Shown here: piece by piece, positions 24,406-34,543 of the stretch
How positions within the stretch are numbered: the first letter of the stretch is position 1
How the letters are laid out: each line of letters begins with the position of its first letter
Origin: Asterionellopsis glacialis
Lineage: Eukaryota > Bacillariophyta > Plagiogrammaphyceae > Rhaphoneidales > Asterionellopsidaceae
NCBI GenBank assembly: GCA_014885115.2
Contig: WKLE02000865.1
Span: 1-39,027 of the forward strand
Direction: 5' to 3'
DNA: 39,027 bases
Notes under the pieces: model-generated
The model's database searches: none
What the model was told of the DNA's origin: nothing
What the model saw: the letters and a program-made list of their open reading frames with translations, nothing else
Made by a program: the position numbers and the translations under genes

Positions 24406-24885
24406 GATGTTTTCTGAAGTGGAAAATGGGCGACAATGAGCATGTTAAAAAAATGTAGGCTCTATGAATAAAAAGGATTTAATAGATTTATGGGATATGT
24501 ACAAGAACAAGATTGTCCAAAAAGCTCACCAATGATGATGACAACAGTGTTGGGGATAGCTTAACAGTCACACCAACACGGGTTGCTGTTAACAACCATA
24601 AAGTTAAGCTCTGCATCAGTGAGGGAGCAGAGAAGGAAGAAGAACAAGGGAAAGGCGCGGCAGATGCAATCAAGGAAGAGGAGACAACATCACTGTCAGA
24701 TGATGACAGGAAAGATTAGTGGGTCTTGTATCGCATTATTGGCGAGAGACTGAATGATAGTAAAAAGATACTTTTTGTTGACTTTATTCCTAATCAGTTT
24801 TTTTCAAACCGATTCGAGAGCGGTTCCAGAAAAGTGTTTCATGACAATATTATATTCTGATAAGCCTCTGGATTCGTTGAGTGTA
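24406..24885. other. Right edge of the CpG-poor island
   Basis: Transitional sequence. A 68-codon acidic, Lys/Glu/Asp-rich open frame at 24513-24719 may be a further piece of the transposase-bearing element or spurious. CpG reappears from about 24580 and is normal after 24730, which places the right edge of the mobile DNA near 24.5-24.75 kb. No terminal repeat is obvious. Confidence 0.4.
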
Positions 24886-26160
24886 CAGGTAGTGGTTGGG
24901 TACCAGTAGAATGTTTGCAGAGGCTTTTCAGGAAATACAGTATTCCGATTGAGGGTGCTGGGTTGACCAACAGCTACCGCGACGAAATGCTAGTAAAGTG
25001 AAAACGAGCCGGCCCGTCGGCTGTCCAACCACGGTATACCAGGTACAGGTAGATTAGCGTGAACGGACTCCTGGTATGCATATCAGGGACACCTTTCGGT
25101 ATGTTCCAGGAACAACTTCAGGAACACAGGTCACATCTGGCATTATCATGAATTCTTTTTTCTTTTATAATTCCTACAAAAAGGTACAGTATTGCCAAGG
25201 TACGACAGGGTACGTAATTCCTGCGACTGATTTTCTTTGGTACTGCAACTGTTGGTAAACCATGTACCGGTACCGTATCTGGTAGAGTTTTCAGGCACTT
25301 ATGGATGGAGCAAGCAGCGCCTGGAACACACTTTTACACTGTTCTAAATATTTTATACTGTATAAAATAATAAACAGATCTACTGTACAGGTAGAGTATC
25401 TGGTACAGCTATGGGTAATTTTTACTGCATGGGTCAGAAAAAATCCGAGGTAATATATAAATTCACCAGAAATGTCCTACTCTCACTTTGTACCGGTTGT
25501 CTGTTATCTGTACCAAGTTCCTGGTAAATAGGACTACCTGTCAGGTACATTACTGTCTGTACCAGGTAACAGGTACGGGTATACCTGTACCTGGTATTCA
25601 TTATCCCTACCACTGTCTGTACCAGCAGGTACAAATTACCAGGTACAGGTAATCGTGGACCAGGTTGAACTACCATGTAATAGTAGTACCTGGTACCAGC
25701 ACCGTTCTCGCTCCCAGGTACAGCAGGAATGTCTGTACCAGGTAGTCTAGAAGCTAGTCTACCTAGGGGTACCTTCACCGGGTACGTATCGTTGGTACCT
25801 GGTATACCTGGTACAGGTACCGCTACAGGTAAGATTAGATGATAGGTCTTAGAGAGTAGGAACTAGTACCAGCGAGAAGCCCCCCCGAGCGAGGAGCCCC
25901 CCCCCCCCGAACGGAAAACATGCCAGGCAAGGGACTGCAGCATCAGTCGTTCAATCACGGGTGTACAGGTTTTAATATAATACGGTACATGTACCAGTAC
26001 TAACTGGGTCGTAAGGTAAGGAACTACCGGTACCGTTAGGCTTAATTAGCAAGACGGTTTTCCATGCAGCTGGTTCTGGATGCTTCCAGCAGCAAGATTT
26101 ACTGAAGGAGTCGTAATGTACCCGGGTACCGGTACCAATAGTCAGGACCCGAGAGTACCA
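24886..26160. repeat. GTAC/GGTACC-rich degenerate repeat island A
   Basis: About 40 GTAC tetramers by eye in 1.27 kb, embedded in degenerate units such as CAGGTACAGGTA, ACCTGGTACC, CTGTACCAGG and CCGGTACCGT. The motif occurs in both orientations and is often palindromic (GGTACC). There is no fixed period, so it is not a simple tandem satellite. CpG content is normal, unlike the adjacent island. The open frames here (25434-25778 minus, 25972-26241 minus) translate the repeat and are not considered genes. Confidence 0.8.
25871..25908. repeat. Paired poly-C tracts
   Basis: Two tandem copies of AGCGAGAAG/AGCGAGGAG each followed by a C run (7 C at 25880-25886, 12 C at 25897-25908). The complementary strand is G-rich. 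It sits inside GTAC island A and interrupts its motif pattern. Confidence 0.75.
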
Positions 26161-27283
26161 GGTAAGTGATAGAATTCTCTTTGAACGCTGCCGCTGTGCT
26201 GTTGTGGCAAGACTGTCTCGGTTTCTCCGTTCGACGACCAATCTATCGAACGAGTCGTATCACCGGTCAAGTTGAAAGAGCTTCTGAGAAAAAGAAGCTT
26301 TTCATCAAAAGTAAAACGAAATACGGTGAGTGAGAAAGACAGTTTCTCGTTTTCACGGTGCATTGCTTTTTTCAAATGCAGCGTTCTTGTATTTTTTTGT
26401 GACGGGATCAGGACGTCATGGTGAGATTGAAAATCATGTTCAATGCGATAATTGCAAGGTCGAAAACCAATCGACATGACTGTTTGATGTATTTTCTAGA
26501 AATGATCATTTGAATGCAAAGGCTGCGTTGTATTTTTGTGATTTTTCATCATTTTCTCATGAACGATGGTCTCCGTCGCCCATGGTTGATCGCTGAAGAG
26601 CACGTTGAAGCTTCCACACGTTGGTGTTTCGTATTCCGCATACTGATCTATTTCGTCCATAGTGACGTCATGGGTCATATGTAAAGTTCCTCGATGATGT
26701 CAGATGTTTCCGTTTGGCTATTTTCTGAAACAGGCTTTTGTAGATATATCGGATGTAATTAGCATTTGTTTGACACTACTGAATCAGGTTGAAGGTCTTG
26801 GTATTATTTAACGATTCCACAATTATGGGAGTGGGGGGTCGTTTTTAGCGGAATTGTAAATAGGGGCGTTGGGGCGGCGTATCACAGCCTCTGATCTGGT
26901 GTATTAATACCTGTACCTGGTAGGAGGGAGTTTTTCTGTGTACCTGGTATCGACTACTATTTTTTAGTTTGTCTTTATTTCGTTGGGGTCTCTCTTTGAT
27001 TGGTGTGTGGAACCGTTCAGGACAACATTTTCATATGTATATGGCATTATTTCGCTACTATTACTTTTTTGTGCTTGCTTTGTTCGCTGTGACCAGCCGT
27101 GAATAATACAAGCAAAATTGTTCTTGTTACTCTGCGTGATAAAAAAAAGCACACTGCTGATTTTTGCAATTGCAAAAAAATCGAGAGCGAATTCATTTAC
27201 TCTCTCTCTATTCAGTGTTGTTTGCCACTTTCACTTACACACCTAAAACTTGACGCAATAGCAGTCTAGTTTTGTGTGCCACG
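26161..27283. other. Upstream region of the RING gene
   Basis: About 1.1 kb without a recognised gene. Open frames at 26142-26477 and 26496-26678 (minus) resemble nothing. It contains a GACGTCA half-palindrome at 26412, a full TGACGTCA at 26663-26670, a short GTACCTGGTA cluster near 26910-26950 and CT-rich sequence near 27199-27210 just before the RING leader. Confidence 0.5.
26663..26670. promoter_or_regulatory. TGACGTCA palindrome (CRE-like)
   Basis: The second perfect CRE palindrome in the window, about 610 bases upstream of the RING-finger start. bZIP binding is possible, but a single 8-base match has little weight. Confidence 0.3.
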
Positions 27284-29272
27284 ATGAGTTATTCTGATCC
27301 ATTCTTTTCCCATTTACTTCCTTTGATTCCTTCGTACCAACATTACTACAATTTTCGGAATCCCTACGTATATGCTGGTTCAACTAATCCGTGGAACAAC
27401 CTCAATTTGTTACAGACAACAAATACCGTTTCAGCAGCAGCAACTACAGCAGCGGCGGCCGCAGCAGCAGCAGCAGCAGCAGCAATTTGCCCACCAGTAA
27501 CATTATTCGTGATGGACGGTTCAACGAGTACCACTTCTGCTAGCGCAAACGCTGCAACATCAGCAGCGGCACGGAACACGGGAGCAGTCGCCATGTTAAT
27601 GCCCAATGGCGGTAGCGTCGACTATATGTATGCCTCACAACAAAGTCCACAGACATTTTCAAGAACATATATGTTTGATAGACGACCAGGATCTACGCTG
27701 TCGCCATCATCTCATTATGTTCACCGTCGAAGTCCTGTAGATGCCATGGAAGCCGGTTTCAACGGTCATCATGCCATGGAAGCCGGTCTCAACGGTCATC
27801 ATCATGCAAGCCTCGGCGCAGCCAGAAGTTCAGACGGTCAAAATCCCGTCACGACTCTGCCAAGTCATGCTTCCATGGAACCTTCCACAGCTCTGGAAGA
27901 TGCCGTAGGAAGTGCAAGAGCATCTCCTTTATCATCTGACTTTTGCTTTGACTCAACAACATCAACAGCGCCGCTGGATGATTCTTTAGACTTAGACCCT
28001 TCCTTTTCAGCCCGTCGCCGATCATCTAGACTGAGAACATCATCGTCACGTCAATCTTCTCGTCGTAAAACAGCCCCATCACAAACAGGTAACCATAACC
28101 TGGATTTGGAAAATGATACTGCTGCCATCGTTTCTTCTTCATCTCCCGAGACAACTGCCTCTGAAGACAATGATGAAGAAGACTATTCCTTACCAAATAG
28201 AAATACCAACAGCAACAGCAACAGCAACAGCAACAACCGTACACAAGTGAATACACGATCCTCTCGAAAACGCAGAGCCGATCAAAAACTTCCAGCTCTC
28301 AAAAAAAGAATCAAGCAAGAGGGAGGTTCAGCTGCATCATCAGCTAGGCCCGAAGAAAAAACAGGTGTCTCATCATCACCGTCATCCCAAACGTGTTCTT
28401 CGACATCATCAGACGATAAAGTGAACTGCTGTATATGCATGTGCGAACCAGAACCGAAAGAAAAGGCTACCATTAATGGTTGCGATGGTCACTATTTCTG
28501 TTTTAATTGTATTGAAAAGTGGGCTGACAGAGAAAATACATGTCCTTTGTGCAAGAATCGTTTCACTAAAATTGAACGACTCATCAAGCCACGTCGTCAA
28601 CGAGGTGTAAGAAATACATCTGTCAAGAGAGTTAGGACTCGTGATCAACGTACTGATCTATTGGTATCTAATGCCGTTGGCGGCGGACAGGGAGCTAGTA
28701 ACAACCCTCTCCAAGGACTCTTTGCTAGTATGGAAGCCAATATGGCACCACAGATTGCTAGACTCATCTTTTCAAGATCAGGGTTATTTCATAACAACAA
28801 CAATAACAACAACAACAGTGCAGCAACAGTCAACATGTTGGGTGATTTATCACCTACTACGAATAATGTTACTCCCTATGCAGCAGCAGCAGCTGCAGCT
28901 GCCTCGAGTGCAACGACTGCTACAAGACGTGCGCGTGCTTTAGCTGAACATCATGCCGCAGAAGAACATCGACTTAATGCACACCACATTACAAGACTAT
29001 CATCAGCACCACAACCACAAATACCACAAGTAGGCCACACAGCCTCCACTCATAGTGTGTCATGGGATAATGATTTATTGTTTTCATCTGACGAGGAAGA
29101 TGGTGCTTTTTCAGATGAAGATGAAGCATTTGGTAATTTTGTTCAACGTGTACGTAACTTGGAGCGTGCTGGCGAAGGTTTATTTGAAGGTCTTCAAGTT
29201 ATGAGAACTCCACCAGGAGGATCAGGTCATCATCAACAGCAGCAACATCATCAACAGCAGCAGCAGCAGCAG

Positions 29273-29364
<92 letters not shown>

Positions 29365-29521
29365 TTATGCTCAACCTGCAAGATCTTTTGCTACAAATGT
29401 AAATGATGTAGACGCAGGTGAAAGTGCTGAAAATGCATTAGAAATAGCAGACTCTGATTCTTCAGATGATGAAGTTGAAGTTGTGCGTGTCATGCCACCC
29501 ACTCATGCTGGTGCTCCATGA
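27284..29521 (+). CDS. RING-finger (C3HC4) E3 ubiquitin ligase-like protein with poly-Gln and SIM-like tail
   Basis: A 745-residue single-exon protein starting at the ATG at 27284; an open frame extends upstream only through non-ATG codons. The RING lies at 382-423: C-x2-C (CCIC), GC-x2-H-x2-C-x2-C (GCDGHYFCFNC), IEKW, then CPLC at 420-423, the zinc ligand set of an E3 that recruits a ubiquitin-loaded E2. The HYFCFNCIEKW core resembles the PHRF1/Topors type of RING. Elsewhere it is low-complexity: 12 Ala at 27449-27484, a 30-base duplication at 27743-27802, a Ser/Arg-rich basic region (about 240-265), Asn repeats, acidic patches (SSDEEDGAFSDEDEAF) and 37 Gln at 29252-29362. The C-terminus DSDSSDDEVEVVRV fits a SUMO-interaction motif (V-x-V-V after acidic residues). 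A nuclear role is likely; substrates are unknown. Confidence 0.85.
27743..27802 (+). repeat. 30-base in-frame tandem duplication
   Basis: Two 30-base copies differing at one base (TTC/CTC) encode AMEAGFNGHH and AMEAGLNGHH. The duplication keeps the frame and looks recent. Confidence 0.9.
29252..29362 (+). repeat. CAG/CAA poly-glutamine tract (37 codons)
   Basis: An uninterrupted run of 37 Gln codons: a 5' block of mainly CAG, then a long block of mainly CAA. His-His and Gln codons just upstream extend the low-complexity zone. Such tracts often vary in length between alleles. Confidence 0.95.
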
Positions 29522-29858
29522 AAACTATTGAGAGTCATCCAATGAATTATAGTGTATGCTACACTGCCCTAGACCACTGGACAATACTATTTAGAGACAT
29601 TTAAATTTTTACAGTACTAAAATTTTAAAACCTATTTGAAGTTAAACAGGCGTATATGGCTGGTCGAATGTTATCATCTCTTCTTGTGTGCCTAACTAAC
29701 ACTAACTGCATATTCACTTGCTCCAGGAGTGAAATTATCCAACAATGGTGGAAAGAGCGAGCGTAGACAGATAGATGGCGATCGTTCGAGAGGTGGTGAA
29801 GGACTGTCTGTGTCTTTATACTACTTGTATTCCACGTGCTACTGAACTGTTTTTCCTT
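29522..29858. other. Convergent 3' intergenic region
   Basis: Short spacer between the convergent RING and dioxygenase-like genes, AT-rich at its left end and presumably holding both 3' UTRs. No gene or structured element is seen. Confidence 0.5.
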
Positions 29859-31802
29859 TCATGCATCTTCATTAGCTAAAGACCCTACTACCATTTGTTG
29901 TTGTACATGACTGAGATCCTTGTATTCTAGCAGCACCTTACAGCCAACCATATTTTGATACTGTTTGACGAATTGGACACATTTATCTTCCATGACTACT
30001 TGATTACTCTTTTCTTCTCCCAATGGTGCAGCTTTGTTGACCCAATGTGTCAATGTTCGACTATGATCGACAGCTCGTCGTCTCTCCATTACTACAGATT
30101 GTGATATCATATCCCTGGGCATCATTGAAATAGCAACACCAGCTCGAACAAGACCCAAAGAAGACGATGGAGATGAAGAAGATCTTCTTGACAAATTTCT
30201 TGATGATCTATCTACCGCGGCGGCACATTGGTTGTCCACAACAGCTCTCTTTTTTCGGTTTGATACAGATTCTCCGGGGTACGAACAATGAACTGTCCGG
30301 GAATCCCACAATATCATATCGCCTGGTCCTAGCAAACATGCAATTATACGATTCGGTTGTAAGATGTTGGTGTCTTGAGGGTCAATTTCCATCCAATCAT
30401 CACCGTCCAATTCATCCAATCGAATACGATAAAAATCACTACACGGATGTTCCTGTTGTCGTGATTGCTGCTTGGTGGATGACAAACGTGCAGATGGTTC
30501 CTCTAGAACCTTTTCCTTTGTAGTAGTACTAGTAGCAGTAGTAGAATCTGTAACTTTTGATTTGATTGTTTTTGTTGGCGTTGTTTCAAATGCACGAGAA
30601 GTAGTATTATCATAATGGTGTGGAAAATAGTGATGGGATTGTGTTACCACAACATTACCACCAGTATTACGAGTTACAGGAAGTACATTGACCAATCCTT
30701 GGATGGCTGCCTTTTGTGGCTTTATTCTTGGATTTTGGTCAATATGAAACCAACCTGCATCTGTGGTGTATTCTTTGTTGAACCCTTCATCATTATTGTC
30801 ATTTTTATCTTGACAATTCATAGTTGAAGAATCGTGTAATCGTTTGGGGGGCAAGGGAGACAACGTGTGAGACTTTACCGGGTGTGGCTGCTGTGGTGGT
30901 GATCGCCATAAGACGATCCCATCCAGCGATGAAAGAAGCGTATCATCGTCAGCCGCAGGTGATGATGACGAGGATGTTGATGAGTTTTCATCTATTCCTT
31001 CTTTTGTATAATACGATTTAAAGACTTGTTTCACATTTGGATGGCTCCTTATGAACCATGCAAAGGTTTAATGACCTGATCCATAAAAGGGAAGCATCCC
31101 ACCTTCAACGCAGCGGGGGAAGTAAGGTGACCAATGGGTATTTAAATTATAGCGTTTTACAGGTGGAACCAATAATTCTGTAGTAGAGTTCATCGAATGC
31201 GTCTCGGAATGATGATTCTGCTTTTTCAGACAAAATGTATCTGTAACATCATCATTATCATCATCACCACCCCCACTATAAGAGGAGGGAGCCCTTTTCA
31301 CTTGTTGTTGTCGTTGGTATTGTTGCTCAGCATAACTTGCAGCTTCAATATAGTCCCAAGCCTTCTCAAGAGCATTTTGACAGTCGGATTCCGACAGAAC
31401 TCCTGTAATTACAGCAAATCCATGTTCCTCCAAAATTTCCTTCAAAAAATTAGTTTGATTCCTGCTACTCTGACAAGAAGTAGTATTCTCAATGGTTGAG
31501 TTGGTGTCTTTCTTGCTCTTTTCCTTTTTACGAAGACTGTCCTTTTTTAGGGCGTTTCTACTATCACATTTTTTAATTTCTAGTTTTTCCTTCTCACCAT
31601 CAGTTGGACCCCAAAGACCATGATGATGATCATCTATTAGCCAGCTGATTGGTATCGACAAAACATAATCATTCACAGATCCATCTATAGACTGATGAAA
31701 GATATCATTCCAATTTTCCCCTGGAAGAACAGGAAGGTATCGTGGTTTTTGTTTGGAATACCACCGAGCTTTACGTTCTTCAGATGATTTTAAATGATTC
31801 AT
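29859..31802 (-). pseudogene. Phytanoyl-CoA dioxygenase-like 2OG-Fe(II) oxygenase with one in-frame stop
   Basis: One reading frame of 648 codons runs from ATG 31802 to the stop at 29859, broken only by a TAA at 31070-31068 (codon 245). Sequence on both sides belongs together: before it HWSPYFPRCVEGGMLPFYGSGH, after it FAWFIRSHPNVKQVF, a stretch normally continuous in PhyH-like proteins. The iron site is visible: H353-x-D355 in WFHIDQNP and a distal histidine at 505 in WDSRTVHCSYPGE; GNVVVTQSHH and VRAGVAISMMPR are further family-like strands. Large Ser/Thr/Lys-rich inserts lie between them. These enzymes use 2-oxoglutarate and O2 to hydroxylate small molecules or lipids; the substrate is unknown. 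The stop may be a real nonsense mutation, an allelic variant or an assembly error. A removable intron would need to be about 28 bases, which is implausible. Confidence 0.75.
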
Positions 31803-32282
31803 AGTTTACTGTTTTGAAAAACGATGAGGTTGGATGTGCTTTATCTTGTTTTCTTCTTACTCTAAAAATAGAGACAGATAGATTGATAGAGAGATTTTGC
31901 ACCATCAACAGTGAAAACAATCTTCTAGAGGATACATAAATCATTAATTCTAATGCCGAGCTTTCTTTGATCCTTTTCTTCACATGGTTACCAGTAATAG
32001 GACTGAAATAATAAGAAACACTTGTTGGAAAATAATATCATAAGAGAGTCTCTTTCAAGAGAGATAGAGATAGAGAAAAGCCTGGAGTTTTGTCACTCCT
32101 GCGAGTTTTGTGAAGGATAAAAAACTTATGCATAACCGTTACGTCCGGTTACTTCGTATCTGTACTCTTATGACAGCACGCGTTCCCCTGCACGTGTCAG
32201 GCACTCTTCCAGGCAGTTGGGTTTTGGGATGTCTTTGCGGGTTTTATTGACGGACGTTACCGAGTAGTGAATAGTCTCATAC
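31803..32282. other. Upstream region of the dioxygenase-like gene
   Basis: Likely promoter of the minus-strand gene. It contains GATAGA and GAGAGAT microsatellite-like stretches near 31870-31895 and 32045-32076. No open frame is supported. Confidence 0.4.
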
Positions 32283-32515
32283 CGGGTACGGTAACGGTAC
32301 GTACCGGTACCGTTACCAGCTGAGGCAGGTCATACCCACCCTGTACCAGTTAAGAATTTTACATGAGTATAAACATGTACTAGGTAAAGGTATAAGTTGC
32401 GCGGCCCAGCAAATTTTTTATAACAGCTACCAGGTACGTACCGGTAGGCACTGTAACACTGTACCAGTTGTTCCAGGTACACCAGTGTGTCTTTCTTACA
32501 TCGTACCTAGTATTA
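32283..32515. repeat. GTAC/GGTACC-rich degenerate repeat island B
   Basis: About a dozen GTAC tetramers in 230 bases, in the same degenerate contexts as island A (GGTACGTACCGGTACCGTTACC, CTGTACCAGTT, CCAGGTACACC). It lies about 0.5 kb upstream of the dioxygenase-like gene. Confidence 0.75.
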
Positions 32516-32840
32516 AATACATGGTTTTTATCTAAAAAAACTCACTTCTGACCAAATGATGGGATGAAATGGATCATTCTCAGTGTGTTGGGGTCTAAAA
32601 CGAGAAAATTAAAAAAAAATTCTAGATGAAAGCACGGAAAATCTGTCCCGAGGGGGTTGAAATTTCATGTTTACGAAGAGACTCTCTTGAACTTTTAGCG
32701 ATTCCTTTTCATTGTGCACCTCAATCCATTCATACCTTTGTCTGTTTGTCTGTGTCTTTCAAGTTCTTTTCATCTGCTGTCCTACTTTCACTTTGCCTCT
32801 AGGTCCCAGCTTAGTTAGGTAACACGTGGCGTGGGAGGTA

Positions 32841-33482
32841 ACCAAAACTGGGGTGAAAAGTGTTTTTCAGTACATAATTGTACGTTTTTCTACGTGCTAG
32901 TTAAAACAAAAAAATACCAGTGAAAAATAAGGCTCATAACCTATTTTGACATAAAAAATCTGACACTGCAAATTATAGTGAGAGATATGCATTGATGCTT
33001 TGGTGCTCAAAGTTGCCCAAATGGTGATTGTAATCATGAATTGAAACCATCTGATCCAATCATAAGTCCCTGTACTTCATCTAGAAGCGTCCTTTATAAC
33101 AACAAGTAATCTCTACAGATAGAAATCCATCAACACGGGGTCAGTAATAAATTATGTGCATCTGACATGGCAGGCCTCCCGCATTCAACGATAGTCCTAT
33201 CTGACATCCATAAATTTGCCAAGTAATATATTGGCAGTCTCCTAGTATGCATGATGTTTGTTATATATTGACTATCAAACTAGTGCTGCAGACCTTGTAA
33301 ATAGCAATAACCACTGCCATCTCATTGTCGACTTCATTGATGTTTTTCTTGTGTCAAATGAAGCAGCCAGGACTAAATGTCCCAAGAAGAACATTTCAAA
33401 CTATGGTACAAGCTACATGAAGTAGCATAAGTATACCACAGTAGGTCTTTTACAATAAAAATCTTTTCACCCCAGTTTTGGT
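32841..33482. mobile_element. MITE-like element 1 with 20-bp perfect terminal inverted repeats
   Basis: ACCAAAACTGGGGTGAAAAG at 32841-32860 is repeated as its exact reverse complement at 33463-33482. Inside the arms similarity continues weakly (TGTTTTTCAG against ATTTTTATTG). The 642-base unit has no coding potential and few CpGs, as expected of a non-autonomous DNA transposon. Flanks are GGGAGGTA on the left and ACTGATAA on the right; no clear target-site duplication is visible, so the ends could lie slightly further out. The autonomous partner is unknown. Confidence 0.75.
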
Positions 33483-33634
33483 ACTGATAATTTGCACCGT
33501 CCATTTGTCTTTTTGTCTGACACTACTGTATCTCAAAAAATACCATATCTGTGGTACAGGACACCTAGGCCTACTTTGCTGGTACTCTGAACAATGTCCA
33601 GTTCTGCTCATGACTGGTCTGATGTACTTTTGAT

Positions 33635-34281
33635 GTACGAGCTCCGACTAGTGCAGATTCTGCACCCCCCCTTCTCGTGCATTTCAACACAAAAAATTTT
33701 TACGCGAGAAACTCCACACAAAAGTGAGCTCATGACCTATTTTCAAATGTCAAAGTGACAGTATTCTACGGCGGGAAAATCAGGAAATTCAAGCTGATCG
33801 ACCAAATGGCACCGCCGCCATGGCCAAAAACCTAACAATCTGCCTTAGAATAGATCGCTTATTGTCATCTTAGAAGGGACAGATACAATTATGGTCGGCA
33901 AGACTACCAAATATCAACAGAAATGCAGATTTAACCGTTTGCAAGAGTGTTGGGCGAGATAGAACATCACATCACGTAGCAATACTAGGGGAATGTTCCA
34001 GATCAATGATCATCAACAATCAACCAATTACATATATAAAAAGTAACACTAAATACATCCCACTAGTGACTTATTGTCTTACGAAGATTGTTATCTTAGG
34101 AACGGAAAGAAAATTGTTGTCTTAGGAAAGAATGAGCCGGCGGCCAGCGTTAAAGTGAACGTCATTGTTACCACAGTAGAGGACAGCAACTTTCCGCAAA
34201 AATGTGCGTGTGATCCAGCCAAGACCTGTCAAGAGCCAAGAGGGGGGGGGGATCAGAGTCTGCGCTAGTCGGAGCTCGTAC
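33635..34281. mobile_element. MITE-like element 2 with about 37-bp imperfect terminal inverted repeats
   Basis: GTACGAGCTCCGACTAG at 33635-33651 matches the reverse complement of 34265-34281 exactly, and the arms continue (TGCAGATTCTG against CGCAGACTCTG) into a C run on the left and a G run on the right near 34242-34251. The 647-base unit has no supported gene; the 64-codon frame at 34074-34268 ends in the right arm and is not considered real. It starts 152 bases after element 1 ends and is of almost the same length, but its terminal repeats are different. No target-site duplication is clear. Confidence 0.75.
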
Positions 34282-34543
34282 TCTAGATGTCACATTCTAG
34301 GACCTAATGTAGAAATAAGACTGGCACTATCAAATCTGGCCACCTCTGGGTGATTTTTGACTAAAATCAAGTTAATCAAATATTTCTATTTATTGCATTT
34401 TTGAATGCTCCAGAAGGAGAGCTTTCAATTGGTGCGCTGTACTTGTTCTGGATATCTGGTTGAGATATGATGATTAGAATATTGTGTTCTAACATACAGA
34501 TACCTACATCATGCATCTTTTGCTCAACAACATGTAATTCTTT

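Noticed and set aside
25434..25778. 114-codon open frame on the minus strand rich in PG, YQ and TR
   Set aside because: It simply translates the degenerate GTAC repeats; composition follows the repeat and no domain is present.
29199..29381. Poly-Val minus-strand open frame
   Set aside because: Antisense reading of the CAA/CAG tract of the RING gene.
31040..31080. Small intron that would remove the in-frame TAA of the dioxygenase-like gene
   Set aside because: The only GT...AG pair that would preserve flanking conserved sequence gives an intron of about 28 bases, shorter than plausible for spliceosomal introns here (112-243 bases in UROD).
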